A stretch of 15,524 bases of DNA from Phocaeicola plebeius (GCA_004558305.1 SFDG01000062.1:1-15524), one strand, 5' to 3'. Shown: positions 1 through 7,333, counted from the first letter of the stretch. Notes: generated by a model not told the origin, from the sequence alone. Numbers and translations: made by a program.

Positions 1-1
1 G

Positions 2-379
2 CTCAAATTCAGTCGACGCACCGCCTACCAGATGGAGCAATGGGCCGTTCGGTACGGTTACAAGGACCGGCCCAAAGAGATTTTGGATCACGCCAAGAAG
101 GGATACAGCAAAGGACGTTACTCCTCCATCAACCTGCAAAACAGAGCGACGATCGAGTTCCGCATCTTCCGCGGGACGCTGAAATACAACACCCTGATCG
201 CTACGCTCCAGTTCATCGACCTGCTCTGTGACCTGGCCATCACCCTGACCGACCAGCAAATGCAGAACTTATCCTGGACCACCTTCGCCGCCAGCTGCCA
301 GCAGCCGGAACTCATCCAATATCTGAAAGAACGCCGCTTGTACGTCAACGATGCCATCAACTTCGAGGAGGATTTTTGA
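2..379 (+). CDS. Amidoligase family protein, 3' part only
   Basis: The frame is open from base 2 to the TGA at 377-379, so this is the C-terminal ~125 residues of a longer protein whose start lies left of the window. The ATG at 32 is internal, because coding-like sequence continues upstream of it. The stretches ENRATIEFRIFRG-like (here NRATIEFRIFRGTLKYNT) and YLKERRLYVN match what I recall of the C-terminus of putative amidoligases (PF12224), ATP-grasp/glutamine-synthetase-like enzymes thought to form amide or isopeptide bonds using ammonia. The gene directly downstream, one base after the stop, encodes a class II glutamine amidotransferase, the partner expected to supply ammonia. That pairing is known from amidoligase operons and supports the call. 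The catalytic ATP-binding part is outside the window. The substrate is unknown; a cell-wall or peptide target would be a guess. Confidence 0.75.
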   Translation, partial: LKFSRRTAYQMEQWAVRYGYKDRPKEILDHAKKGYSKGRYSSINLQNRATIEFRIFRGTLKYNTLIATLQFIDLLCDLAITLTDQQMQNLSWTTFAASCQQPELIQYLKERRLYVNDAINFEEDF

Positions 380-380
380 A

Positions 381-1294
381 ATGTGCTGCCTGTTTGGAAT
401 GATCGACTACAAACACACCTTATCCCGCCGCCAGAAGACCAGAATCATTCGGACCCTGGCAGACTCAGTGAGGAACGAGGAACCGATGCTGCCGGGATCG
501 CTTATAACTCTGGAGGCACACTCCACATCGACAAGCACCCTGGATCCGCTCATACCCTGAACTTTAGGGTCCCCAGGGATTCAGCCGTCGTGATGGGCCA
601 TACCCGTATGACTACTCAGGGGTCGGCCTTAAAACTCCAAAATAATCATCCGTTCGCTGGGAACGCCCAAGGGATGCCCTTTGCGCTGGCTCATAACGGG
701 GCACTCTACAATGACCGTCTGCTTCGCAAGACCTTAAAACTCCCTGCTACCAACATCGAGACGGACAGCTATGTTGCAGTCCAACTCATCGAGCAAATGG
801 AAGCCCTCAACTTCAACAGCCTGCGTCACATGGCCGAAGAGGTTGAGGGTTCTTTCTGTTTTACGGTGTTGGATCGGAAAAACAATCTCTACATCGTCAA
901 GGGGGACAATCCCTTTTGCCTGGTTCATTATCCGAAAAAAGGGCTGTATCTCTATGCCTCTACGGAACGGATTCTTGGCAAAGCCTTGATCTTGCTGAAC
1001 CTCCCTGGCACTCCTGAGCTAGTGGAGTTGTCTTGTGGAGATATTCTCCGTATTGACTCTCACGGCAGACAGAAGCGTGAGCGGTTCTCTGTGGAACAAT
1101 TCCTCTTCTCCTGGGCCTCCTATTTCCAACCCAAAATGGTGAGCCGCACTTCTGATGAAGACGAAGCCTATCTGGAGGAACTGAAAACTACTGCTTCTTG
1201 GTGTGGCTACGATGGTAAATGGATCGATAACTGCTTGGCAGAGGGATTCAGCCTGGACGAGATCGAGGAGTTCCTCTACTGCGGGGAACTGTGA
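381..1294 (+). pseudogene. Class II glutamine amidotransferase, interrupted by a one-base frameshift
   Basis: The N-terminus reads MCCLFGMIDYKHTLSRRQK from the ATG at 381. Cys2 is the expected N-terminal nucleophile of a class II (Ntn-type) glutaminase that releases ammonia from glutamine. That frame drifts into unrelated sequence after about residue 29 and stops at 558-560. From about 467 the frame two bases over takes up the conserved part: ERGTDAAGIAYNSGG, MGHTRMTTQGS, LAHNGALYND, NIETDSYVAVQLIEQ, and a C-terminal extension rich in acidic residues ending at 1294. Joining the frames at 461-470 gives LADSSEERGTDAAG, which fits the family spacing exactly, so one base appears to have been lost. 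No slippery heptamer is visible at the break. Most likely it is a disabled gene or a sequencing/assembly error; programmed frameshifting is less likely. The start follows the amidoligase stop by one base, implying translational coupling. Confidence 0.75.
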
Positions 1295-1298
1295 AACG

Positions 1299-1399
1299 TC
1301 CCATTAGGGTTCACCCTATTGGAACGCTGTAAAACCATCCCGATAGGGTCCCTGCGCGTATTTTGGAACGTCCCGCTCGGCACAGGGACCCTATTGGGA
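1299..1399. repeat. Cluster of four alternating 12-bp motifs (TCCCNATAGGGT type), candidate recombination or operator site
   Basis: Four related motifs occur in the ~120-bp gap before the serine recombinase. They are TCCCATTAGGGT at 1299-1311, its inverted relative ACCCTATTGGA at 1313-1323, TCCCGATAGGGTCCCTG at 1338-1354, and its inverse CAGGGACCCTATTGGGA at 1383-1399. The last two pair over 17 bases with one mismatch across a 28-base spacer. Orientation alternates forward, reverse, forward, reverse. Position directly upstream of a resolvase-type gene suggests a res-like crossover/accessory site or an autoregulatory operator; function is inferred from position only. The last copy sits just 5' of the recombinase Shine-Dalgarno. 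Confidence 0.6.
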
Positions 1400-1416
1400 C
1401 AAGGGAGGGATATGAT

Positions 1417-1986
1417 GTGAAAATTGGATACATTCGAGTCAGCACCCAAGACCAGAACACCATACGCCAAGAGGTCCTGATGAAGCAGTTGGGCGTGGAC
1501 CAGGTGTACATTGATAAGTTCAGTGGAAAGAACCGGAACCGGCCTGAGTTGCAGACCATGTTGGAGTTTGTTCGGAAAGGCGACGTGGTGATCGTGGAAT
1601 CCATCAGCCGCTTTGCCAGAAACACAAAGGACCTGTTAGAGCTAGTAGAACAGCTGACAGCCAAGGGAGTTGAGTTCATCTCCCAGAAGGAATCTATCGA
1701 TACAACGACACCCACGGGAAAGTTCATGCTGACCATCTTCGGTGCTGTGGCTGAGTTGGAACGGGAATATATTCTCCAGCGGCAACGAGAAGGCATCGCC
1801 ATAGCCAAAACGCAAGGATCTTATAAAGGCAGAAAGCCCATCCAGAACCCTGACTTTGCACAGACGCTGCTGCAATGGCGAAGCGGTGAGATCAAAGCCG
1901 TGGAAGCAATGGACCGACTCAATATGAGCAAGACCACATTTTACCGCAAAGTCCAGGAAGCAGAGAGGGCGGTGAGCAATGGCTGA
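1417..1986 (+). CDS. Serine recombinase (resolvase/invertase family)
   Basis: This 189-residue protein begins MKIGYIRVSTQDQNTIRQE. The YIRVS-T block carries the catalytic serine (Ser9) of small serine recombinases, which cut DNA through a 5'-phosphoserine link. Other family hallmarks are FVRKGDVVIVESISRFARNT (around residues 50-70), GKFMLTIFGAVAELEREYI-like helix E near residues 110-128, and a C-terminal helix-turn-helix (AVEAMDRLNMSKTTFYRKV). The length is typical for Tn3-resolvase/Hin-type enzymes. I chose the GTG at 1417 because an AGGGAGG Shine-Dalgarno ends 7-10 bases upstream and the conserved domain starts at once. A longer in-frame ORF upstream would add an unrelated leader. Its 3' end overlaps the next gene by 8 bases. 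It may act on the four-motif array upstream, by inference. Confidence 0.9.
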   Translation: MKIGYIRVSTQDQNTIRQEVLMKQLGVDQVYIDKFSGKNRNRPELQTMLEFVRKGDVVIVESISRFARNTKDLLELVEQLTAKGVEFISQKESIDTTTPTGKFMLTIFGAVAELEREYILQRQREGIAIAKTQGSYKGRKPIQNPDFAQTLLQWRSGEIKAVEAMDRLNMSKTTFYRKVQEAERAVSNG

Positions 1987-3085
1987 GTATCACTATGTAA
2001 GAAAAACAATTCGTTGGGGTGGTAAACGCTACGAAGTACGGGGGAGGACCGAAGCAGAAGCCCTTGAGAACCTATCCGAGCTGTTATCAGCCCTTCGGGA
2101 GGGGCGGCAGATTCGTAGTGGTGATACTCTGGTAGAAATCTGGTACCAAGAGTGGAAGCGAGTTTACAAGGTTCCTTCTGACCTGACTCGGAAAAGTCTG
2201 AAGCTATATGATGAGAAATACGGAAAATATATCGGTCCTGCCATTGGATACATGAGACTACGAGATGTACGGGATATTCATCTGCAATCCATTTTGAACG
2301 ACCAGAGAGGCATGTCCTTTTCCCATGTAACCAAGCTCAGGATGGTCATGCAAGAGATGTTCCATCAAGCCTACCGTTCCAGGCTGATTGCCTTTGACCC
2401 ATCCGATGGATTGAAGCTGCCCAAGAACGAGAAGAGATCCCATCGTTCTATCACAGACGAAGAGAGAACCCACATCTTAGAAGTTGCATCGTATCATCCT
2501 TCTGGGTTGTGGGTTCTCTTAATTTTATATACAGGTCTTCGACCAGGAGAAGCCGCTGCATTGCAATGGAAAGACATAGACTTCGACCGAAATGAAATTC
2601 ATGTGTATAAAGCCATAGAAAGTGGGACCAGCACAATCAAAACTCCAAAGACCCCCGCAGGGATTCGAGATATTCCTATGCGGAAAGATCTCAGACAGCT
2701 ATTGTGGAACGTTCGAGGTGATCCTTTTTCTTTGCTCTTTCCCACAAGAAAAGGCACGATACGCAGTCCGACCAGCGTATGGAAACTATGGAATTCTTTC
2801 GCCAAGGAATTAGACCTTCACATGGGGGCAGAGGAACAAGATGGGAAAATCGTACATCATGCGATCGCTCCCGATCTCACGCTATACTGTTTGCGGCATA
2901 CCTTTTGTACTGATCTACAACGAGCGGGCGTTGCCATTAACATTGCGAAAGAACTGATGGGGCACAGCAGCATCGCAGTGACCGCCGATATTTACACGCA
3001 CAGAAATTTGTCTATTTTGCACCAGAATATTTCTCGCCTGGACAGCCTCGACAGCGGAATTCTTCGCGGAAATGCGCAATTTTAG
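1979..3085 (+). CDS. Tyrosine recombinase / phage-type integrase (copy 1)
   Basis: The product has 368 residues. The N-terminal ~60 residues form an arm-binding-like region (RKTIRWGGKRYEVRG), residues ~50-150 a core-binding SAM-like domain, and residues ~155-345 the catalytic domain. The catalytic set is visible as Arg188 (TGLRPGEA), the box II segment YCLRHTFCTDL with Arg306, His329 (LMGHS) and the nucleophile Tyr339 (DIYTH). The first position of the usual HxxR motif is Tyr303, not His. The ATG at 1979 overlaps the serine recombinase stop by 8 bases, so the two are translationally coupled. The stop is followed after one base by a tandem 12-bp repeat that may be part of the attachment site. 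The gene is less GC-rich than the second integrase (10372-11484), to which it is about 65% identical by hand count over 350 ungapped positions. It probably mediates integration/excision of the element on its left. Confidence 0.92.
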   Translation: MAEYHYVRKTIRWGGKRYEVRGRTEAEALENLSELLSALREGRQIRSGDTLVEIWYQEWKRVYKVPSDLTRKSLKLYDEKYGKYIGPAIGYMRLRDVRDIHLQSILNDQRGMSFSHVTKLRMVMQEMFHQAYRSRLIAFDPSDGLKLPKNEKRSHRSITDEERTHILEVASYHPSGLWVLLILYTGLRPGEAAALQWKDIDFDRNEIHVYKAIESGTSTIKTPKTPAGIRDIPMRKDLRQLLWNVRGDPFSLLFPTRKGTIRSPTSVWKLWNSFAKELDLHMGAEEQDGKIVHHAIAPDLTLYCLRHTFCTDLQRAGVAINIAKELMGHSSIAVTADIYTHRNLSILHQNISRLDSLDSGILRGNAQF

Positions 3086-3086
3086 T

Positions 3087-3110
3087 GGTGGGAAATTTGG
3101 TGGTAAATTT
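3087..3110 (+). repeat. Tandem 12-bp direct repeat, candidate integrase site
   Basis: GGTGGGAAATTT at 3087-3098 is followed immediately by GGTGGTAAATTT at 3099-3110 (11 of 12 identical). The pair starts one base after the integrase stop and ends 27 bases before the SLH1 start codon. Direct repeats beside an integrase gene often serve as arm or core binding sites, so this may mark the right end of an integrated element. That role is inferred from position. Confidence 0.5.
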
Positions 3111-3137
3111 TAACTGACATCCTGAAAAATAAAGAAA

Positions 3138-5726
3138 GTGAACCTGAAGAAGGTTCTGTCCCTGGTTCTCTGCGTGGCTATGATGCTGTCCGTCATGGTC
3201 GTAGGGGCCGGGGCGGAGCCCAACCTGGCTACCAACGCCACCCCCACTTTCTCCGATGTGCGCACCAATGCCAACTCCGCTTGGGCTGAGAAGTACATCG
3301 AGTCCTGCGCTTCCCAGGGCATTGTCTCCGGTGTCGGTGGCGGCAAGTTCGCTCCTGCTGGCAACGTGACTGGTACTCAGCTGGCCAAGATGCTGCTCGT
3401 CTCCCTGGGCTACAAGTCCGAGAACGAGGGCTTCACCGGCAACGCTTGGGCAACCAACGTCAACACTGTGGCTTCCGCAAAGGGCCTGTACGAGGGACTG
3501 GAGTCCATCGACCCCTCCGCAGCCATCACCCGTGATAACGCTGCTCAGATGGTCTGGAATGCTCTGAACGCTTACGAAGTCGAGTACAAAACCAACCTGG
3601 TCGCTGACAAGGACGGCAAGCTGTCCACTCAGATCACTGTTCAGGATAAGGTTGTTGGCGACAACGATGATAAGATTACCTTGCTGGAAGACAAGTACGA
3701 AGCTAAGGCTATCACTGGTACTCTGTCCGATGTGACTCAGGATAATGGCAAGGATACTTACAGCATTACCGTTGATAATCCCATGTACAAGGGTAAGGCT
3801 TACGCTGATTACACTGGTAAGGATGGAGATACTCCCTACGTTACCTACACTGATGTTACCAACGACTACTCCGCTCTGAAGTATCAGAACGTCCGCGTTC
3901 TGGTCAAGCCCAGCAAGAACGGCAAGGATGCTGTTGTCTACGGCGTGTATGCTACCAGCAAGAACACCACTCAGACTGGCCTGCTGGCTGACCTGAAGAT
4001 GGATGGCACCAAGGCTAAGTTGAACGGCACCAAGTACAGCCTGGCCAAGACTCAGTCTGTCTATGTCAATGGTGACATTCAGTATGTTAAGACTGTCGAT
4101 GACAACGGTAATGTAACTGCCACAACTTCTAAGGCAGCTGAGGCAGTTAAGGTAAGTGGCACTGCTCGTACTGCAAGCATTGATGAGTGGATCGCTCTGA
4201 ACGCTGAAGGCACTGCAACCAACGACAAGGGTTCCACTGTGAAGCTGCTGGCTACCGACGGTACCACCAACTACTCCATTCTGGAAGTCACCACCTACAC
4301 CGTGAAGCAGGTCACTTATGTTGGCTCTGACTACATCACCGCTGGCACCAAGTATTCTGACGATGACTATGTCCTGGACAGCAAGCTGAAGAAGGATGAT
4401 TATGCTATCATCTCTGCCGCTGGCAATTATGCCAACGACAAGGGCCGTCTGGACAAGGCTACTGTGGTCGAGGGCAAGATCACCTCTACTAAGACCAATT
4501 CTAGCAGCGAGGTAAATAAAGTCGCTATTGACGGCACCTGGTACAGCACCAGCGTTGCTACTACTGGTGACGCTGACCTGCGCATGAGCGCTTCTGTCAA
4601 GCTGGTTCTGGTGAATGGCTACATCTATGATGTGGACACCATCACTGCTGGCACTTCCGATGTTGCTCTGATTGTTGCCCTGGGCAACAGCAGCACGGTT
4701 GGCTCTAAGTATTATCAGGCTCGTCTGATTCTGGCTGATGGCACCGATAAGGTTGTTGATGTTGAGAAGAAGGACGGCAACGGCAACGCACTGACTCCCA
4801 ATAACAATAACTATGCTAACACCCTGTGCACCTATGATATCTCCAAGGATGTCTACACTGTTACTCCTGTTGGTGATACAACTGGTGAATATGCAGGCTA
4901 TCAGAATCTGATCAGTGCAACTCCTACTACTTCTTCTGGCACGACTACTGGCGGCGCTACGATTGACGGCAGCATCTCTGCTACCTTTACAGTTAAGTCC
5001 TCTCTGACTACTACGCCTACTGTTAATAAGGCTTATCTGAACGACACCGCTGTTGTTTTCGTTCGTTACAAGAGTGGTGACTATAAGGTTCTTACCGGTA
5101 AGACTGTTAAGGGCTGGGATAAGAGAACTCACGTTGGTGTGACTGCTCTGAGCAAGCTGGACAAGAATTCTCAGTATGCAGGTGTTGCTTATGTGGACCT
5201 GGGTAGCGCCAACGTCCCTGGCGGCTCTGACAAGACCTTCGCTGTGGCTCTGGATAGCTCCTACTCCGAGAAGATTGACGGCACCACCTATACTATGGTC
5301 AAGGCTTGGAACGGTACTGAAGAAGCTACTTACAAGTATGAGGGCACTAAGACCATCTCCAAGGGTCAGATTTTTGAGTATTCTGCCGACGGTGAGGGTA
5401 CGGTTGATATCACCACCTACACTGGCACCACCACTCAGGTCGAGACTTATGATGCAGGCTCCGGCGAGATCACCTTCTCTGCTGCTTCTATTACTAACCT
5501 GACCAATGGCAATTCCAAGATCGACAGCAAGGACACTGTTGTTCTGTATGTTGACTCCGAGAAGGGTACTGGCGAGAAGAGCGGTGAGATTCAGCTGGCT
5601 CCTCACTTCAATGGTGACAGCGCTAACAACGATAACAACGTTACCGTTTACGTCGAAGAGGGCGAAAACGACAACATCACTGTTATTGTTGTTGATGTTC
5701 AGAACAACATGAATTGGAACCGCTAA
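3138..5726 (+). CDS. Secreted S-layer homology (SLH) domain protein, SLH1
   Basis: This 862-residue protein begins MNLKKVLSLVLCVAMMLSVM, a signal peptide with likely cleavage after Ala26 (VVGAGA). Two SLH motifs follow: residues ~37-92 (TFSDVRTNANSAWAEKYIES ... VTGTQLAKMLLVSLGY) and ~99-145 (FTGNAWATN ... AITRDNAAQMVWNAL). SLH motifs bind secondary cell-wall polymer and anchor the protein outside the cell. The remaining ~700 residues are rich in Thr, Gly, Asp and Lys with beta-type repeats and no LPXTG signal. The sister protein SLH2 has an additional SLH motif carrying TRAE before the shared block; here the signal peptide is joined directly to EPNLATNATPTF, so that motif appears lost. The start is GTG at 3138 because a stop lies in frame at 3123. 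No real Shine-Dalgarno or promoter is visible. It may be a surface/S-layer protein, or a poorly expressed or donor copy. Confidence 0.85.
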   Translation: MNLKKVLSLVLCVAMMLSVMVVGAGAEPNLATNATPTFSDVRTNANSAWAEKYIESCASQGIVSGVGGGKFAPAGNVTGTQLAKMLLVSLGYKSENEGFTGNAWATNVNTVASAKGLYEGLESIDPSAAITRDNAAQMVWNALNAYEVEYKTNLVADKDGKLSTQITVQDKVVGDNDDKITLLEDKYEAKAITGTLSDVTQDNGKDTYSITVDNPMYKGKAYADYTGKDGDTPYVTYTDVTNDYSALKYQNVRVLVKPSKNGKDAVVYGVYATSKNTTQTGLLADLKMDGTKAKLNGTKYSLAKTQSVYVNGDIQYVKTVDDNGNVTATTSKAAEAVKVSGTARTASIDEWIALNAEGTATNDKGSTVKLLATDGTTNYSILEVTTYTVKQVTYVGSDYITAGTKYSDDDYVLDSKLKKDDYAIISAAGNYANDKGRLDKATVVEGKITSTKTNSSSEVNKVAIDGTWYSTSVATTGDADLRMSASVKLVLVNGYIYDVDTITAGTSDVALIVALGNSSTVGSKYYQARLILADGTDKVVDVEKKDGNGNALTPNNNNYANTLCTYDISKDVYTVTPVGDTTGEYAGYQNLISATPTTSSGTTTGGATIDGSISATFTVKSSLTTTPTVNKAYLNDTAVVFVRYKSGDYKVLTGKTVKGWDKRTHVGVTALSKLDKNSQYAGVAYVDLGSANVPGGSDKTFAVALDSSYSEKIDGTTYTMVKAWNGTEEATYKYEGTKTISKGQIFEYSADGEGTVDITTYTGTTTQVETYDAGSGEITFSAASITNLTNGNSKIDSKDTVVLYVDSEKGTGEKSGEIQLAPHFNGDSANNDNNVTVYVEEGENDNITVIVVDVQNNMNWNR
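3603..3637 (+). repeat. 35-bp block identical to an inverted block in SLH2
   Basis: By hand comparison these 35 bases of SLH1 are identical to the reverse complement of 15012-15046 in SLH2. They lie in a longer near-identical segment encoding TNLVADKDGKLSTQITVQDK in both proteins. The two copies are inverted relative to each other and about 11.4 kb apart. Confidence 0.85.
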
Positions 5727-5789
5727 TCTGTCTGTGACGAACACATTGATTTTCCTTGAGCAATCTGGGAATGATATCTAAATGCAAGG

Positions 5790-5817
5790 CCCCCAGGGAT
5801 TCGTCCCTGGGGGTTTT
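5790..5817 (+). terminator. Rho-independent terminator of SLH1
   Basis: CCCCCAGGGA (5790-5799) and TCCCTGGGGG (5804-5813) form a perfect 10-bp stem closed by a TTCG tetraloop, followed by TTTT. It lies 64 bases after the SLH1 stop and separates SLH1 from the ATPase gene. Confidence 0.92.
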
Positions 5818-5832
5818 GCTGTACACTGATCC

Positions 5833-5912
5833 CACAAAAAATGTGTGAATCAGCGCGAAAAAACCACAAAAAATGTGTTTTTCTTGCCTTGAAACTGCAC
5901 AAAAAATGTGCA
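5833..5912 (+). promoter_or_regulatory. Three CACA-N5-TGTG dyads, candidate operator array
   Basis: The 13-mer CACAAAAAATGTG occurs three times, at 5833-5845, 5865-5877 and 5898-5910. Start-to-start spacing is 32 and 33 bases, about three helical turns. The third copy is the most symmetrical (TGCACAAAAAATGTGCA, 5896-5912) and occupies the spacer between the -35 and -10 boxes of the ATPase promoter. Same-face spacing plus promoter overlap suggests cooperative binding of a repressor, possibly the ATPase itself or a host regulator. The binding protein is unknown. Confidence 0.65.
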
Positions 5913-5917
5913 ATACT
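5889..5917 (+). promoter_or_regulatory. Sigma-70 promoter for the ATPase gene
   Basis: TTGAAA (5889-5894) and AATACT (5912-5917) are separated by exactly 17 bases. The third CACA-N5-TGTG dyad fills this spacer. The start codon is ~30 bases downstream, so the leader would be short. The -10 box matches consensus at four of six positions. Confidence 0.6.
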
Positions 5918-5947
5918 AAGTTCATCTGAATACAGGCGGTGAACGAG

Positions 5948-7240
5948 ATGAAACGAAATGCCATGCAGGACCTGCTCCGCTGGAAAGCCGACGAGGAGCG
6001 CAAGCCCTTGGTGCTCAAGGGGGCGCGGCAGGTGGGGAAGACCTGGCTGATGAAGGAATTCGGGCGGGAGGCCTATGCGGGGTATGTTTATTTTAACTTC
6101 GACGAAGAGGATGCGTTGAAGTCTATTTTTGCGCACAACAAGAACCCGCAGAGAATTATTGAATTGCTATCGTTGGTGGCTGGGGAGAAGATCGAGCCGG
6201 AGACGACGCTGATCATTTTTGATGAGGTGCAGGAGTGCCCGGAGGCGCTGAATGCGCTGAAGTATTTTAAGGAGAAGGCCAACGAGTACCATGTAATCGC
6301 GGCGGGGAGTCTGCTGGGGACGCTGCTGGCCCAGCCGAAGTCCTATCCGGTGGGGATGGTGAACCTGCTGGAAATTCAGCCATTGACCTTTGATGAATTT
6401 TTGGAGGCCACGGACGAGAGCTTGTTCCGGTATTATGAGCGCATCGAGAAGGGGCAGGTCATCGAGGAGATCTTTCACAAGCGGCTGCTGGATGCCTACC
6501 ACAACTATCTCATCATCGGCGGGATGCCGGAGTGCGTGGCGTCCTGGGAGAAATACCGGGACCCGGCCCGGATCGACCAGATCCAGAGGGAACTGATCGA
6601 GATCTACGAGAACGATTTCTCCAAACACAACGGGAAGGTAAACAGCGGGCGGATCTTGATGGTCTTTCGGAGCATCGTGTCCCAGCTGGCCAAACCCAAC
6701 GAAAAGTTTATGTACGGGGCCGTGCGGAGCGGCGGCCGGGCCAGAGATTTTGAGGAAGCCATCGAGTGGCTGGTGTCGGCGGGAATGGTAAACCGTGTTT
6801 ATAATGTGTCAAAGATGGAGCACCCCCTGACGGCCTTTGATAAACTGGACTATTTCAAGCTCTTCCTGTTCGACACGGGCCTGCTCAAGCACATGGCGGG
6901 CATTGACAACGGCGCGATCTTGCTGCGGAACAACTTCCAGTTCAAAGGCCCACTGACGGAAAACTACGTCTTGCAGCAGCTCCGGGGGCAGTTCCCGGTG
7001 GCTCCGCGGTACTACGCCAGCCAGGGCAACGAGATCGACTTCGTGCTGCAAAACGGGACAGAGATCATCCCCGTGGAGGCCAAGGGCGGAGAGGATAAGT
7101 CCGCGCCGTCCTTCAAGCGCTACATCGCAGCCAAACACCCCGCCCACGCCCTGCGCTTCTCCGAGCGCGGCTACCGGAAGGACGGGGAGATCACCAACCT
7201 GCCGCTCTATCTGGCACGGAAAACCAAAGAACTCCTATAA
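5948..7240 (+). CDS. AAA-family ATPase with DUF4143 domain
   Basis: This 430-residue protein has an N-terminal AAA_14-type P-loop domain: Walker A GARQVGKT at residues 25-32, Walker B TLIIFDE at 87-93, and a sensor-like IAAGS at 117-121. A helical middle follows, with the conserved stretch HNYLIIGGMPE. The C-terminus is a DUF4143 domain with Asp364 and the E-x-K pair Glu377/Lys379 in VPEIDF-like and VEAKGG context, the pattern of a PD-(D/E)xK nuclease fold. Proteins of this family are widespread in Clostridia and Bacteroidetes and their role is unsettled; DNA handling or defence is often suggested. I chose the ATG at 5948, which has GGCGGTGA about 7 bases upstream; a GTG three codons earlier (5939) overlaps that Shine-Dalgarno. 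It is a single-gene unit between two strong signals (terminator at 5790 and promoter at 7296). The three upstream dyads suggest tight control. Confidence 0.88.
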   Translation: MKRNAMQDLLRWKADEERKPLVLKGARQVGKTWLMKEFGREAYAGYVYFNFDEEDALKSIFAHNKNPQRIIELLSLVAGEKIEPETTLIIFDEVQECPEALNALKYFKEKANEYHVIAAGSLLGTLLAQPKSYPVGMVNLLEIQPLTFDEFLEATDESLFRYYERIEKGQVIEEIFHKRLLDAYHNYLIIGGMPECVASWEKYRDPARIDQIQRELIEIYENDFSKHNGKVNSGRILMVFRSIVSQLAKPNEKFMYGAVRSGGRARDFEEAIEWLVSAGMVNRVYNVSKMEHPLTAFDKLDYFKLFLFDTGLLKHMAGIDNGAILLRNNFQFKGPLTENYVLQQLRGQFPVAPRYYASQGNEIDFVLQNGTEIIPVEAKGGEDKSAPSFKRYIAAKHPAHALRFSERGYRKDGEITNLPLYLARKTKELL

Positions 7241-7295
7241 AAACCACTAGCATCACTTTTTTCTTATCTTTTCATCAAAAAAGGCGTTTTTCCTC

Positions 7296-7324
7296 TTGAC
7301 TGCAATGCTTTAAAGTGCTACGAT
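7296..7324 (+). promoter_or_regulatory. Sigma-70 promoter of the ABC importer operon
   Basis: TTGACT (7296-7301) and TACGAT (7319-7324) are separated by 17 bases. The leader to the ATG at 7390 is about 60 bases. This is the only good promoter in the gap after the ATPase gene. Confidence 0.8.
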
Positions 7325-7333
7325 GGTACCACT
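7314..7333 (+). promoter_or_regulatory. Dyad overlapping the -10 box, candidate operator
   Basis: AGTGCTACGATGGTACCACT is an imperfect inverted repeat (AGTGCTAC / GTACCACT, 7 of 8 pairs, 4-base centre) that covers the whole -10 hexamer and the likely start point. A bound repressor here would block the operon promoter. No T-box or known riboswitch is visible in the leader. The regulator is unknown. Confidence 0.45.

Noticed and set aside
383..1294. A complete amidotransferase starting at GTG 383
   Set aside because: The first ~28 codons in that frame are unlike the family, while the frame from ATG 381 gives the catalytic MCCLFG start. The better reading is one frameshifted gene.
3012..5744. 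A 910-codon open frame on the minus strand, opposite SLH1
   Set aside because: It is the shadow of SLH1 codon bias. The translation is a low-complexity Ser/Val/Ile/Asn mix with no domain, and the plus-strand frame has a signal peptide and SLH motifs.
5833..5910. Three evenly spaced identical repeats as a CRISPR array
   Set aside because: Repeats are 13 bp with a dyad and gaps of about 20 bases, lie in a promoter, and there are no cas genes. An operator array explains them better.
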